64,000 nt of DNA, taken from positions 248,001 to 312,000 of the forward strand of contig NZ_RAPN01000003.1 in assembly GCF_003610535.1 (NCBI RefSeq), read 5' to 3'. This stretch comes from Mangrovibacterium diazotrophicum (GTDB taxonomy: Bacteria; Bacteroidota; Bacteroidia; Bacteroidales; Prolixibacteraceae). Position 1 is the first letter of the stretch. The number at the start of each line of letters is the position of its first letter. A program made the translations under genes and the position numbers. Below, in pieces: positions 33,780 to 43,910 of this stretch. The notes under the pieces are model-generated. The model was not told where the DNA came from. It did no database searches and was given only the letters and a program-made list of their open reading frames with translations.

Positions 33780-35795
33780 ATGAAAAAAGACATAGTAGCC
33801 CCAAGAATACCAGAATACATACGCAAAATTGTAATCTTGTCGACGATTCTCATCTCTGTGGGGGTGGGGTTGGCGATTACTGTTCAACAATTTGTTTTTT
33901 ATCAGCGGGTTAGTGGACAGAGACGGCAGGATGTAATTGAAAAGCACAAACAGTTTGTCAAGGATTTGATTGCGATAGAGTTAGATTACGTTTCGAATCA
34001 AAAAATAGAATTTGATAAACGGGTGGCCGGCGAACTTTCGGAAAGTGTAACCGAAGCCTATCAATTGGCGACAGCTCTCTATCAACGCTATGAAGGCAAA
34101 ATGTCGGAGTCTGAAATTAAAGGCTTAATTATTCAGGCGGTAGCTTCTTTGCATAGCACCTCTCCCTATACACATGTCTTTATCAATAACCGGAACGGGC
34201 GGGGGGTGTTTTATTTCGGAAATTCTGATTTCAATGGGAAGGACCTCTCGGGGCTGGAAGATTTACATGGGAACAAAGTTATTCAGGCCGAAATAAACCT
34301 TATAAACGTGGAGGAAGAGGGTTTTATAAATTATGATAATGGTGCTGTTAAAGGGCATGACGATCTGAATAGTAAAATCTGTTTCGTGAAACGGTTTCCG
34401 CATTTTAATTGGTATTTCGGGGCGAAATGTTATTTGGATGATTATTATGAGGATTTCAAAATGGAGATTGCCCGTAAGATTAGCTCGGAGCGTTTTCGCT
34501 ACGGCGGCTATGTTTTCATGAATGAATTGGATGGCCATCCTGTTGTGATGGATGGCAAAATATATAAGGGTACTTTCAATTTTTTTGATGGCTCGGACAA
34601 TGGGAGGGAAGAGATTTTCAAACAACAGGTTGAAGCAGCTAAAGGAAATGCCGACGGTGGTTATTTTTCTTATCGATGGAATAAAATAGGTGAAAACGAG
34701 GACTCGGAGAAAATTTCGTACGTGCGTTTTTTTGAACCCTGTGAATGGTTAATTGGTGCTGGTTTTTACACCGATGAAGTTGAGTCGGAAATCGCCGTTC
34801 AGAACAAGGAGTTGAAGTCCGGATTGTTCTGGAATATCCTGCAAGTGATCGTCATACTGGCATTGGCGGTTTTGTTCGAACTGTATTTGCTTTACCGTTT
34901 TAATAGAAATTTTCAAGCAGATTTTAATCATTTTACCCGGTTCTTTCGGGTTGGAAAAGGGCGGTATCAGAAAATCGGTGTTGACAAGATTCACTTCCGT
35001 GAATTTAAAAACATGGGGAAAGTAGCCAATGAGATGATCGAAGAGCGGGTTCGCGTGCATGAGCAGTTGTTGGAAGAGCAACGACGCGCGCAGGAGTCGG
35101 ATCGTTTGAAAACAGCATTTCTGGCAAACATGTCGCACGAAATCCGCACACCGATGAACGCGATTTTGGGATTTTCGGAGCTATTGAACGACGAAGAGTT
35201 GCCGCCTGATGTTAGTCGCGAGTTTGTTCGGTTGATTCTTCAAAATGGCGAAATGCTGATGAAGTTGATCAACGATATCATAGATATTGCCAAGATCGAA
35301 TCGGGGCAGATGTCTGTCATGAGTCACGAGTTTAACCTGTCGGAATTGTTGGTAAGTGTCAATCAGCATTTCCAAGGCGTTTTGGATAAAGATCCGGCTA
35401 AAAATATTCAATTGGAGTTGGAGAGCAATTTGCCGGAAAATTTCATTTGTCAGTCGGACGAGTTCCGATTGAAGCAGGTTCTGCTTAACTTGGTGGGCAA
35501 TGCTGTAAAGTTTACTTCAGAAGGGAAGGTGAAATTAAATGTAAATCTCGTTGAAAATGAGAAGATCATTTTTAATGTATCCGATACCGGCATTGGTATT
35601 CCTCATGCGGATATTGAAACAATTTTTGAGCGCTTCATGCAGGCCGGTAATCACCTTTCGAAGAACTTTGGAGGAACAGGCTTAGGTCTGGCTATTTCTA
35701 AAAATATCGTGAATATTCTGGGAGGAGAAATCTCCGTGAAGTCGGACGAAGGAAAAGGTTCACAGTTCGAATTTTACATTCCTGTTTCTAAGTAG
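33780..35795 (+). CDS. Cache-domain sensor histidine kinase
   Basis: The 671-residue kinase has membrane spans at about 18-38 and 352-372. They enclose a large periplasmic sensor of the double-cache type, with the paired motifs FNWYFGAKCYLDDYYED (209-225) and CEWLIGAGFYTDEVE (321-335). In the cytoplasm a coiled coil leads to the HisKA domain (phospho-acceptor His453 in MSHEIRTPMNAILGF) and the ATPase domain (DTGIGIP, GGTGLGLAISKNI). No receiver domain or response regulator gene is adjacent, so the output partner is encoded elsewhere. Cache domains bind small organic ligands. Regulation by the repeats just upstream is likely. Confidence 0.9.
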   Translation: MKKDIVAPRIPEYIRKIVILSTILISVGVGLAITVQQFVFYQRVSGQRRQDVIEKHKQFVKDLIAIELDYVSNQKIEFDKRVAGELSESVTEAYQLATALYQRYEGKMSESEIKGLIIQAVASLHSTSPYTHVFINNRNGRGVFYFGNSDFNGKDLSGLEDLHGNKVIQAEINLINVEEEGFINYDNGAVKGHDDLNSKICFVKRFPHFNWYFGAKCYLDDYYEDFKMEIARKISSERFRYGGYVFMNELDGHPVVMDGKIYKGTFNFFDGSDNGREEIFKQQVEAAKGNADGGYFSYRWNKIGENEDSEKISYVRFFEPCEWLIGAGFYTDEVESEIAVQNKELKSGLFWNILQVIVILALAVLFELYLLYRFNRNFQADFNHFTRFFRVGKGRYQKIGVDKIHFREFKNMGKVANEMIEERVRVHEQLLEEQRRAQESDRLKTAFLANMSHEIRTPMNAILGFSELLNDEELPPDVSREFVRLILQNGEMLMKLINDIIDIAKIESGQMSVMSHEFNLSELLVSVNQHFQGVLDKDPAKNIQLELESNLPENFICQSDEFRLKQVLLNLVGNAVKFTSEGKVKLNVNLVENEKIIFNVSDTGIGIPHADIETIFERFMQAGNHLSKNFGGTGLGLAISKNIVNILGGEISVKSDEGKGSQFEFYIPVSK

Positions 35796-35808
35796 ATCAA
35801 CTTCTGCC

Positions 35809-37164
35809 TTAGGCACTTAAAGGCAAGTAGATAAAGAAGCGACTGCCCTGATTTGGTGAACTTTCAATGCTGAGTTTGCCGTTGTTTTTCTGTAGAAAGT
35901 CTTTGCAAATCTTTAAGCCAATGCCTCTGTCCTTTTCGTAATTTGCTTCATTGTAGCCAATTGCAACCGGATCATCTTCCATGATCTCGTCAATCATGTC
36001 ACGTGTCATTCCAACTCCGGTATCAGAAACAGTCAGTAATAGCCGGTCTTTGGCAATCTGAGAATAAAGGCTGATTTTCCCGGCTGTACGTGTGAACTTT
36101 ACTGAGTTCGAAAGTATATTCCGGATAACAATATTGATCATTTCCATATCGGCATAAGCGTAGTGCTCGTCGCTGACATGATTTTCGATTGTGAAGTTCT
36201 TATGCTTGATGGAGCTGGTAAACAGCATCAGATTTTCTTTAACCAAGCTTCCCACGCTAATTTTTTGCGGATTGACAGTCAGGTTGCCGGTTTGGCTTTT
36301 CGACCAGTTAAGCAGGTTTTCCAATAAGTTGAAAGAACTGTCAACTACTTCGCGGGATTCGTTCAAAATGCTCTTCAATTCCTTCGGATCGTCCATGTCT
36401 TGTTCCACAATCAGGTCGAAAATGCCTTTTACACTACCAATCGGGCCACGCAATCCATGGCTGATCAGCGAGAACATTCGATCTTTTTGCTCGTTCAGGC
36501 GCAGGAAGTATTTTTTAACCTGCAGGTGCTTCTGTACGGCGATAATCAGTGCAATAACAACCAGAACCAGCAGGGCCACAGCAGTGATCAGTAAAATTTC
36601 GTTTGTTTTTTGCTTCTGATCCTGGACGGCAGTCAGGCGATTTTCGGTGTCCGAAATTTCCTTTGCAAATTGAGCTTCCATTCCGGCAATTTGCTCCTTC
36701 TGCTTTTGCTTGTCAATGCTGTCTTTTAGATTCTGGTAGGCGTTAAGGTGCTCAATAGACCGCTGGTAATTGCCGTTTTGAAGCAAGAGGGCGGATATTT
36801 TCTTGTGCAGACGCAAAGCTGCATCATTGTTGTTTAATTTCTCATTTAGCCTTACAGCTTCCTGATAAAACCGTACAGCTTCCGCTTGGTTTTTAAATCC
36901 CAGGTAGTTGTCTGCCAGGTTTTCATTGGCTGCAGCAGCCTCGTCTAAAATGCCGTATTTTTGGGAAAGATCAAGGGCTGTTTGGCTCAATTGCATGCTG
37001 GTCATGAAGTTTTCATTTTTCGCCTCCATGCCGGCCAGCTCGTTAAGCGAGTGAATTTTCTCCCGAATGTCGTCAAGCGTATTTTCACCAGCAGCCCTAA
37101 GTTGGAAATTCCAACTTAAACTTACTGCCAAAAAAATCAACGCTGTGATCAGGTTACGGGCCAT
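35809..37164 (-). CDS. TPR-domain sensor histidine kinase
   Basis: The 451-residue kinase has a signal peptide (1-24), a helical TPR-like periplasmic region (about 30-150), a coiled coil, a membrane span (190-210) and the cytoplasmic kinase core. The phospho-acceptor is His236 in ISHGLRGPIGSV, a Bacteroidota variant of the SHELRTP box. ATP-binding motifs DTGVGMT and RGIGLKI follow. It starts 4 bases after the TlpA-like gene, so thiol redox protein and sensor are co-expressed. It converges with the cache-kinase gene with only 13 bases between stops. No response regulator lies nearby. Confidence 0.88.
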   Translation of the reverse strand: MARNLITALIFLAVSLSWNFQLRAAGENTLDDIREKIHSLNELAGMEAKNENFMTSMQLSQTALDLSQKYGILDEAAAANENLADNYLGFKNQAEAVRFYQEAVRLNEKLNNNDAALRLHKKISALLLQNGNYQRSIEHLNAYQNLKDSIDKQKQKEQIAGMEAQFAKEISDTENRLTAVQDQKQKTNEILLITAVALLVLVVIALIIAVQKHLQVKKYFLRLNEQKDRMFSLISHGLRGPIGSVKGIFDLIVEQDMDDPKELKSILNESREVVDSSFNLLENLLNWSKSQTGNLTVNPQKISVGSLVKENLMLFTSSIKHKNFTIENHVSDEHYAYADMEMINIVIRNILSNSVKFTRTAGKISLYSQIAKDRLLLTVSDTGVGMTRDMIDEIMEDDPVAIGYNEANYEKDRGIGLKICKDFLQKNNGKLSIESSPNQGSRFFIYLPLSA

Positions 37165-37168
37165 CGTG

Positions 37169-37690
37169 CTAATTTAGTTGAGCTTCAATTTTATTTACTA
37201 GTTGAGCGAATTCTTCTTCGTCAAAGCCGATCGAACTGTACAGTATTTTCCCATCTTTATCAATCAATATATTGCGAGGGATGTACTGTAGCGCAAATTT
37301 AGAATAAATTTCCCTGTTTTGATCAGCTATAATGTTGAATGTAAACGCCTTTTTCTCTTTGAAATCTTTCATCTCCTGCGGGCTGTGTTCCCGTCCGATC
37401 GATAACAAAATGAAATTATCATTCTTGCCGTATTTATCGAAAATTTCTTTTTGAACATGCGGCATTTCTTTCATGCAAGGGCCGCACCAAGTCGCGAAAA
37501 AATTTAACAATACGACCTTTCCTTTCAGCTCATCCAATTTGTGGGACACACCGCTTTCGTCAGTAAATGAGAAATCCGGAGCGTCCTGGCCAACCTTTAC
37601 CAAAGTTGACTTTTCGGGCTCATCCTGAGCTTTCGCATTTATAGACAGTAAATTAAGTGTAAATAAGACTAGAATAGCCCACGTTTTCAT
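37169..37690 (-). CDS. TlpA-family thiol-disulfide oxidoreductase
   Basis: The 173-residue exported thioredoxin-like protein has a signal peptide (1-21), the redox motif WCGPC (68-72, Cys69 and Cys72) and the cis-proline loop QYIPRNILIDKDG. It belongs to the ResA/TlpA group that reduces disulfides in the periplasm, for example in cytochrome c maturation. The direct coupling (4 bases) to the TPR histidine kinase gene suggests a link between envelope thiol state and signalling, which is inference. Confidence 0.9.
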   Translation of the reverse strand: MKTWAILVLFTLNLLSINAKAQDEPEKSTLVKVGQDAPDFSFTDESGVSHKLDELKGKVVLLNFFATWCGPCMKEMPHVQKEIFDKYGKNDNFILLSIGREHSPQEMKDFKEKKAFTFNIIADQNREIYSKFALQYIPRNILIDKDGKILYSSIGFDEEEFAQLVNKIEAQLN

Positions 37691-37775
37691 TCTGTAAAAG
37701 TCTATTTATGAATACCAATATAGAAATTATTCGGCAAGATTGCAGTTGCGTATTGTTTAAATCTCGCATGAGTTA

Positions 37776-37813
37776 TTAACTTCCGGCTGTTAATTGCCGG
37801 AAGTTAATTTTTT
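37776..37813. repeat. 12-bp perfect inverted repeat downstream of purC
   Basis: TTAACTTCCGGC (37776-37787) and GCCGGAAGTTAA (37796-37807) enclose 8 bases. In the plus direction six T follow, but no plus-strand gene ends here. In the minus direction, in which purC is read, the tail is only TAATAA-like, so termination would be weak. It is probably the 3' end structure of the phoH-purC transcript. Confidence 0.5.
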
Positions 37814-37839
37814 GTAAATGATATTTTGAAACGCTTTCC

Positions 37840-38787
37840 TTAGAGAGTTTTCAGGAAATCGGTTACATTTTTCTCGATGCGACCTTGAATTTGATCGATG
37901 TCTGATTTTTCAAAGCTGTCGCCGGTAATGTTTTCGAAAAGCTCGATGTAACGATCGGTAACAGATGTAACGAATGCTTCGTCCATTTTCGGAATGCTTT
38001 GTCCTTCTTTACCCTGGAAGCCGTTTTCGATCAACCATTGACGAACGAACTCTTTCGACAATTGTTTTTGTTGTTCACCTTTTGCCAAACGATCAGCATA
38101 ACCTTCAGCGTAGAAATAGCGAGAAGAGTCTGGTGTGTTGATTTCGTCGATCAGGTAGATTTTACCGTCTTTTTTACCAAACTCGTATTTGGTGTCAACC
38201 AAAATCAAGCCTTTTTCAGCTGCAATCTCAGTTCCGCGAGCAAACAAATTCAATGTGTAGTCCTCCAGCATTTCGTAGTCTTCTTTGCTAACTAATCCGC
38301 TGCTGATGATTTCTTCACGTGAAATATCTTCATCGTGGCCTTCGTCTGCCTTTGTCGTTGGAGTAAGAATTGGAGCTTCGAATTTTTGGTTTTCAACCAT
38401 TCCTTCAGGAAGTGGAACGCCGCAAAGACTGCGTTTCCCGCTCTTGTATTCGCGCCATGCGTGGCCGGTCAGGTAGCCGCGGATTACCATTTCAACTTTG
38501 AATGGCTCGCAAGCGTGGCCTACAGTTACATTGGGATCGGGAGTTGCAATTTTCCAGTTAGGTACGATGTCGGCAGTTGCGTCCAGGAATTTGGCTGCAA
38601 TCTGGTTCAACACCTGTCCTTTGTAAGGAATACCTTCAGGCAGGATTACGTCGAATGCAGAAATGCGGTCGCTAACAACCATTACCAGGTACTCGCCATC
38701 GATGTTGTAAACGTCACGAACTTTACCATGGTAAACACTTTTTTGATTCGGAAAATTGAAATCCGTTCTGGTCAATGCTTTAGTCAT
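37840..38787 (-). CDS. purC: Phosphoribosylaminoimidazole-succinocarboxamide synthase
   Basis: The 315-residue SAICAR synthase joins CAIR with aspartate in purine synthesis, using ATP. The family signature is clear: [19 protein letters not shown] near the N-terminus, [29 protein letters not shown], and the C-terminal [13 protein letters not shown]. Length fits the long (yeast-like) PurC form. The ATG overlaps the phoH stop by 4 bases, so the two are translationally coupled. No other pur gene is in the window. Confidence 0.95.
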   Translation of the reverse strand: MTKALTRTDFNFPNQKSVYHGKVRDVYNIDGEYLVMVVSDRISAFDVILPEGIPYKGQVLNQIAAKFLDATADIVPNWKIATPDPNVTVGHACEPFKVEMVIRGYLTGHAWREYKSGKRSLCGVPLPEGMVENQKFEAPILTPTTKADEGHDEDISREEIISSGLVSKEDYEMLEDYTLNLFARGTEIAAEKGLILVDTKYEFGKKDGKIYLIDEINTPDSSRYFYAEGYADRLAKGEQQKQLSKEFVRQWLIENGFQGKEGQSIPKMDEAFVTSVTDRYIELFENITGDSFEKSDIDQIQGRIEKNVTDFLKTL

Positions 38788-39785
38788 CTTTCTTCTAATT
38801 TATTTTGTGATTTTCGTTCTTCTGCTTTTGCTAATTGTTTTTGATAGTGTTTATCGTAAGCTTCAACAATGTCGCGCACCAAGCGGTGACGCACAATGTC
38901 TTTGGTGTTGAATTGAACAAAGGAAATGCCCTCAATGTTTCGCAAAATTTTCTTGGCCTGTATTAATCCCGATTGGCTGGCCGATGGCAGGTCAATTTGC
39001 GTTTCGTCGCCGGTAATGATGAATTTGGCATTCATCCCCATACGCGTCAGGAACATCTTCAGCTGGTTTAGCGTGGTGTTTTGTGCTTCATCCAAAATCA
39101 CAAAGGCGTCGCTGAGCGTGCGCCCGCGCATGAATGCCAGCGGGGCAATCTGGATGATGCCGTCTTTCATAAATTCTTCCAATTTCTTCGCTGGAATCAT
39201 GTCTTGCAAGGCATCATAAAGCGGCTGTAAATACGGGTCGATCTTTTCTTTCAGGTCACCTGGCAGAAAGCCCAATCGTTCTCCTGCTTCAACAGCAGGG
39301 CGACTCAGAATAATCCGGCGGATTTCCCGGTTTTTCAGCGCGCGAACTGCCAATGCAATTGCCGTGTAAGTTTTTCCGGTACCGGCTGGGCCAATGGCAA
39401 ATATCAGGTCTGCCTTGCGGCTCTCTTCAACCAAAATGCGCTGATTGGGTGTGCGTGCCCGAATGGGTTTCCCACTGTTGCCGTGCAGTAACACGTCTCC
39501 GGGCGAAACATTCAAAGCTTCCATGGCCAGCGGATCATTGTTCATGACCTGGCGGATGGTCTCCTCGGGCAAAATGTTGAATTGGTGATAATGGTCGAGT
39601 AATTGTTCCAGCTTTTGCTCAAAAGAAGCGCTTTCTTTTTTGTCGCCCTGAACGATCAATTGGTTGCCTCGACTAATAATTTTCAGTTTGGGAAAGAATG
39701 CTTTAATCAGGTCGATTTTCGCATTGTTTACACCGTAAAATTCAAGAGGATCAACCCCTTCCAGCAATATTAGCTTTTCAAACAT
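38784..39785 (-). CDS. PhoH-family NTPase
   Basis: The protein of about 333 residues has a small N-terminal KH-like region ([18 protein letters not shown]) and a P-loop NTPase core with Walker A GPAGTGKT (132-139 from the chosen start) and Walker [21 protein letters not shown] follows. PhoH/YbeZ proteins interact with YbeY and act in RNA maturation and ribosome quality control. ATG 39785 ([16 protein letters not shown]) matches the family start; a TTG 14 codons upstream is unlikely. A perfect TAnnTTTG element lies 31-38 bases upstream. Confidence 0.9.
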   Translation of the reverse strand: MFEKLILLEGVDPLEFYGVNNAKIDLIKAFFPKLKIISRGNQLIVQGDKKESASFEQKLEQLLDHYHQFNILPEETIRQVMNNDPLAMEALNVSPGDVLLHGNSGKPIRARTPNQRILVEESRKADLIFAIGPAGTGKTYTAIALAVRALKNREIRRIILSRPAVEAGERLGFLPGDLKEKIDPYLQPLYDALQDMIPAKKLEEFMKDGIIQIAPLAFMRGRTLSDAFVILDEAQNTTLNQLKMFLTRMGMNAKFIITGDETQIDLPSASQSGLIQAKKILRNIEGISFVQFNTKDIVRHRLVRDIVEAYDKHYQKQLAKAEERKSQNKLEER

Positions 39786-39815
39786 AGATTTTTTACCGGT
39801 ACTTTTTTGGTACGA

Positions 39816-39823
39816 CAAAAGTA
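39816..39823 (-). promoter_or_regulatory. TAnnTTTG (-7) element of the phoH-purC operon
   Basis: On the minus strand TACTTTTG matches the -7 consensus. No TTTG is seen at -33 spacing, so only half of the promoter is supported. Confidence 0.45.
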
Positions 39824-39948
39824 ACAAAAAATGTTTGGACTATTCCGGATAGGAAGGTCTGTTATAGAATCTTTTTACAGGTTTAATATTGGAAAATGAA
39901 CCTTCGTTTTTTCGGGTGTATCAATAGGCATAACAAATTGCCCGAGCC

Positions 39949-42924
39949 ATGACTTTCAGAAAAAAGAATTGCCTGTGGGGCTGGCTGATTTTTGCCATCG
40001 CCCTTGTCGTTTATGTGATAACCCTGGAGCCAACCATGAGTTTGTGGGATTGCGGCGAATTTTTGGTTGCCGCCACCAAGCTCGAAATACCGCACGCTCC
40101 CGGAGCTCCCTTGTTTATGCTGATCGGTCGAATTTTTTCGCTGCTGAGCTTTGGCAATCCCGAGCGGCAGGCCGTGATGGTGAATCTAGTTTCTGCCTTG
40201 TCGAGCGCTGGAACAGTGATGTTATTATTTTGGACGTCGGTATGGTTGATGCGAAAAATAGTGCCAGAAAAGATTGGTTTAGTGTGGCTAGCTTCGGCAG
40301 TTGGTGCGCTGGCTTACGCGTTTACCGACTCGTTTTGGTTTTCGGCAGTCGAGGCTGAAGTGTACGCTATGTCGTCGCTTTTTACAGCCTTGGTTTTGTG
40401 GGCTGCTACCCGTTGGGAAGAGGAAGCTGACGATCCGAATGCTTCTCGCTGGATTTTGCTCATTTTCTTTTTAACGGGTTTGTCGATTGGCGTCCATTTG
40501 CTGAATTTGTTGGTAATTCCTTCGGTCGCTTTGATTGTCTATTTTAAAAAGTATCGCTTTAGCTGGCCGGGACTATTCCTGGCACTGGGCGGATCGCTCG
40601 CCTTGATCCTGCTGCTAATGAAAGTCTACATTCCCGGATTGTTTTCTCTGGCCGGACCTTTCGAGCTGATTGCGGTGAATACATTTCACCTACCGTTCAA
40701 TTCCGGATTTTACTTTTACCTGTTCGTATTGGTCGCCGTGTTTACGGCGGCTTTGTTTTATGCGCATCGCCGCGCCGGCAACCTGTTCACGCAAGTGATC
40801 TTGAGCCTGCTTTTTCTCACGTTGGGCTATACATCTTATTTCACGGTTTTTATTCGTTCGGCAGCCAATCCGCCGGTCGATCAGGGAAACCCGGAAACCA
40901 CTTTTGAGTTAATCAACTATCTGAATCGCGAAAATTACGGGACGCGCCCCATTTTGTACGGCGAAAATTACGCTTCAGTGCCACGTGGGTATCACGACCG
41001 AACAAGTTACGTTACAGAAGGAGATCATTATGTGCCGGTCAAATTAAATCCAAAGGTTGACTATGTGCCAGAGACGGTTGGCTTTTTTCCGCGTATGTCC
41101 AGCAAAGACGAAGGCCACAAACAGGCCTATAACAGTTGGGTTGATTTGAAAGGGAAGAAGGTTTTCTACCGGGATGAACAAGGTCAGCGGCAGCAGACGG
41201 TGATTCCGACTTTCGGTGAAAATCTACAGTTTTTTCTGCGTTATCAATTTGGGCATATGTACTGGCGCTACTTCATGTGGAACTTTGTAGGAAAACAAGA
41301 TGATGTCCAAGGCTTCGGCGGTTCGTTGCACGGTAACTGGGAATCCGGAATTTCGTTTGTTGATCAAGCCCGGTTGGGGCCGCAAGAAAATCTACCGGAA
41401 GAGTTGAAAAATAATAAAGGGCGAAATCATTATTTCTTTTTGCCTTTTCTGTTGGGAGTGATTGGATTGGTTTTTCATTTTAAACGGGAGCGAAAATCAT
41501 TTTGGCCAATGGCGCTTTTGTTTGCGATTATGAGCCTCGGGTTGGTGGTATACCTGAATGAAGTTCCGCAAACGCCCCGCGAACGCGACTATGTTTATGT
41601 GGCCTCTTTTTATGTGTTTGCCTTATGGATGGGCGTTGGCGCGCTGGCTGAGTTGGTTTGGTTGCAGCGAAGATTAAAATCTCCCTTGGCGATTGGAATC
41701 GGCGGACTGTTGTTGCTGGCCGCAGGACCGGGAATTTTACTGGCGCAAAATTACGATGACCATGATCGGTCGGGGCGATACACGGCACGCGACCTGGCAC
41801 GAAATTACTTGGAAAGTTGTGAGCCGAATGCTATTTTGTTTACTCATGCTGATAATGATACTTATCCGTTGTGGTATTGCCAGGAGGTTGAAGGAATCCG
41901 GCGCGATGTGCGTGTGGTGGTGATGCCTTACCTGAGCGCTGGTTGGTATTTGCGGCAGGTTAACCGAAAAATTTACGATAACCCGGGTTTGAAGTTGACG
42001 GTGCCACTAGCCAAGTACGAAACGGGCGATGTGGATTATTTGCCGGTTGTGTCGCGCATTAGCAAAAAAGCGGGATGGAAAGAGGTGCTCAATTTTGTGG
42101 CCGACGACTCGACCCAGACCAAGGTGGAGTTGCAAGACGGTGAACAAGTCGATTATATTCCGCTTACCCGGATCACTTTGCCAGTGGGTGACACCCAAAT
42201 TCCGCTGCAGTTGGATCGAAAATATATTGTTCGGAACGAACTTGCTTTTTGGGATGTCATTGCTTCGAATGTCAGCGAGCGTCCGATCTACTTCACATCG
42301 TGGGTCGACCCGCGCGATTTTGGGCTGAAGGACTATCTGCGTTTTGACGGGATGGTGTATAAATTGGTTGCCACAGAAACACCTTCGGAAAATGTGGCTG
42401 ATATGGGCGGCATCGAATCCGATGTTTTGTACGATAAGTTGATGAATCGCTGCAATTGGGATAATCTGACTGATTCATCAGTCTATTTCGACTGGCACCA
42501 CCGGCGTATGTTTGCAGTGATGAATATCCGCGCAGCTTTCTATCGGTTGGCTGATGCATTGATCGGCGAAGGTGATTTGGAGCGTGCAAAAAAAGTGTTG
42601 GATCGCTCTGCAGAAATTTTGCCTTTCAGCCTTTGGCCGGTCGATTATTGGTTGTGCGAGGGTACTGCGCAATATTTTGAAATTGGAGAGACTGATGCCG
42701 GGATGCAGCGCTTGCAGGAACAGCGTTATCTGTTGGAGCAATGGCTCGATTATTTTGAGCAGTTCAGCGAGGAGCAGCAAGCTTTTATTGCAGAGGAACG
42801 AACGGCAAAACTTTATTACTACCGTCAATTGTTGTTGCTGGCTCAAAAGGTTGATCCAGAAGTTAGTCGGGAAATGGATGCGAAATTTTCGGCTTACCTG
42901 GATCGTATATCTGCGGAAAACTAG
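39949..42924 (+). CDS. DUF2723 (TMEM260-like) multi-pass membrane protein
   Basis: This 991-residue protein starts with the family hallmark EPTMSLWDCGEFLVAATKLE in its first loop and has about 12 membrane spans in the N-terminal 570 residues. A large extracytoplasmic C-terminal half with helical-repeat character follows. DUF2723 belongs to the GT-C glycosyltransferase superfamily (related to eukaryotic TMEM260), and Asp25 and Glu28 (DCGE) occupy the place of the catalytic acidic residues. A role in protein O-glycosylation in the periplasm is plausible for this phylum, but acceptor and donor are not shown by the sequence. Single-gene unit. Confidence 0.85.
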   Translation: MTFRKKNCLWGWLIFAIALVVYVITLEPTMSLWDCGEFLVAATKLEIPHAPGAPLFMLIGRIFSLLSFGNPERQAVMVNLVSALSSAGTVMLLFWTSVWLMRKIVPEKIGLVWLASAVGALAYAFTDSFWFSAVEAEVYAMSSLFTALVLWAATRWEEEADDPNASRWILLIFFLTGLSIGVHLLNLLVIPSVALIVYFKKYRFSWPGLFLALGGSLALILLLMKVYIPGLFSLAGPFELIAVNTFHLPFNSGFYFYLFVLVAVFTAALFYAHRRAGNLFTQVILSLLFLTLGYTSYFTVFIRSAANPPVDQGNPETTFELINYLNRENYGTRPILYGENYASVPRGYHDRTSYVTEGDHYVPVKLNPKVDYVPETVGFFPRMSSKDEGHKQAYNSWVDLKGKKVFYRDEQGQRQQTVIPTFGENLQFFLRYQFGHMYWRYFMWNFVGKQDDVQGFGGSLHGNWESGISFVDQARLGPQENLPEELKNNKGRNHYFFLPFLLGVIGLVFHFKRERKSFWPMALLFAIMSLGLVVYLNEVPQTPRERDYVYVASFYVFALWMGVGALAELVWLQRRLKSPLAIGIGGLLLLAAGPGILLAQNYDDHDRSGRYTARDLARNYLESCEPNAILFTHADNDTYPLWYCQEVEGIRRDVRVVVMPYLSAGWYLRQVNRKIYDNPGLKLTVPLAKYETGDVDYLPVVSRISKKAGWKEVLNFVADDSTQTKVELQDGEQVDYIPLTRITLPVGDTQIPLQLDRKYIVRNELAFWDVIASNVSERPIYFTSWVDPRDFGLKDYLRFDGMVYKLVATETPSENVADMGGIESDVLYDKLMNRCNWDNLTDSSVYFDWHHRRMFAVMNIRAAFYRLADALIGEGDLERAKKVLDRSAEILPFSLWPVDYWLCEGTAQYFEIGETDAGMQRLQEQRYLLEQWLDYFEQFSEEQQAFIAEERTAKLYYYRQLLLLAQKVDPEVSREMDAKFSAYLDRISAEN

Positions 42925-43023
42925 GGGTATTTGTGAGCAATTCGTGCCAGTTTTCAATGAACCATCGGAGCCTTATGAGGGTTATAGTGGGTAAATTTCA
43001 GAAAAAACCAAAGCCTTTAGAAG

Positions 43024-43488
43024 ATGGAATTCAAGATTACACGACTGCCGTTCGGCTTACGATTGAATAAATATCAGCCAGACAATGAGCTGTATACTAT
43101 TTTGGGTGAAAAAGGAATTCGCCAAATGGTTAGCGACCACTACGATTTGTTGGCTGCCAGCAAAATGAAGCATTTATTCCCGGATGACGAAAAAGGACTT
43201 AACGGAGCGAAACAGCGTTCTGCCGACTTTTTTATTCAACGTCTCGGAGGACCTGATTACTTCAATCAGCGTCGTGGATCGCCGCAACTGGCTTCGCGTC
43301 ACCTCCCTTTCCGCATCGATAGCGAGGCGCGTGTGGTGTGGTTGCAGTGTTATGCAAAAGTATTAAGTAAACTGGACGGTGTTCCAGAACCGGTTATCGA
43401 AGCTTTCTGGAATTACTTGCATGATTTTTCGAACTGGATGGTAAACACACCAGACCGTCCGTCGATTTTAATGACTCCTAAAAAATAA
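43024..43488 (+). CDS. Group II truncated haemoglobin
   Basis: The 154-residue protein matches 2/2 (truncated) haemoglobins. It has a shortened A/B region, the group II stretch LGGPDYFNQRRGSPQLASRH containing the proximal histidine (in RHLPFRID), and the conserved Trp in ARVVWLQCYA at the G helix. These globins bind O2 or NO and help protect against nitrosative or oxygen stress. It starts 99 bases after the DUF2723 gene on the same strand and appears unrelated to it. Confidence 0.85.
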   Translation: MEFKITRLPFGLRLNKYQPDNELYTILGEKGIRQMVSDHYDLLAASKMKHLFPDDEKGLNGAKQRSADFFIQRLGGPDYFNQRRGSPQLASRHLPFRIDSEARVVWLQCYAKVLSKLDGVPEPVIEAFWNYLHDFSNWMVNTPDRPSILMTPKK

Positions 43489-43550
43489 TGGATATCAGAG
43501 TGAAAGGCTGGGGTAGGACTGGCTCCTAGCCCCTCGCTCGATGCTCCATG

Positions 43551-43898
43551 CTAAAACCGTCGTTCTCCGGTCGTGTCACTCGGTAAAATCAACAAGGCTG
43601 AATCCAGTACCCGCGACTGATCAACCCGAGTGCTGTCGGCTGTAACCGGGAATTGCGGATTCAGGTTGAAGGCTGGGCGAATGGCAAGGAATCCGATCAG
43701 CAAACCGGCAATTGCCAGCTTGGTAGCCAGCTGATTGGAGGTAAATAACCATGCGAAAAACCCGGCAAACGAATTCTGATGAACACGGTAAGACGCGGAT
43801 CGAGCCAGGAAAGCCTTTTGCAGTCGCTCTTCGGTCGCAGGATTGGCTTTACCCACAGAATCGTTTTGAATCAGCTGTTTGATATGTTGTGTTTTCAT
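43551..43898 (-). CDS. Single-span membrane protein following an ECF sigma gene (possible anti-sigma factor)
   Basis: The 115-residue protein has a cytoplasmic N-terminal part of about 55 residues, one membrane span at about 59-76 (LATKLAIAGLLIGFLAI) and a short periplasmic tail. It follows the ECF sigma gene by 12 bases, the usual place of an anti-sigma factor, and the topology fits. The zinc-finger motif HxxxCxxC of classical anti-sigma domains is missing. The assignment as anti-sigma is therefore contextual only. Confidence 0.55.
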   Translation of the reverse strand: MKTQHIKQLIQNDSVGKANPATEERLQKAFLARSASYRVHQNSFAGFFAWLFTSNQLATKLAIAGLLIGFLAIRPAFNLNPQFPVTADSTRVDQSRVLDSALLILPSDTTGERRF

Positions 43899-43910
43899 CG
43901 TCGTTGGTGT

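Noticed and set aside
43508-43532. GC-rich hairpin GGGGTAGGA...TCCTAGCCCC after the globin gene
   Set aside because: It could be a terminator, but the arms do not match evenly and no T-run follows on either strand.
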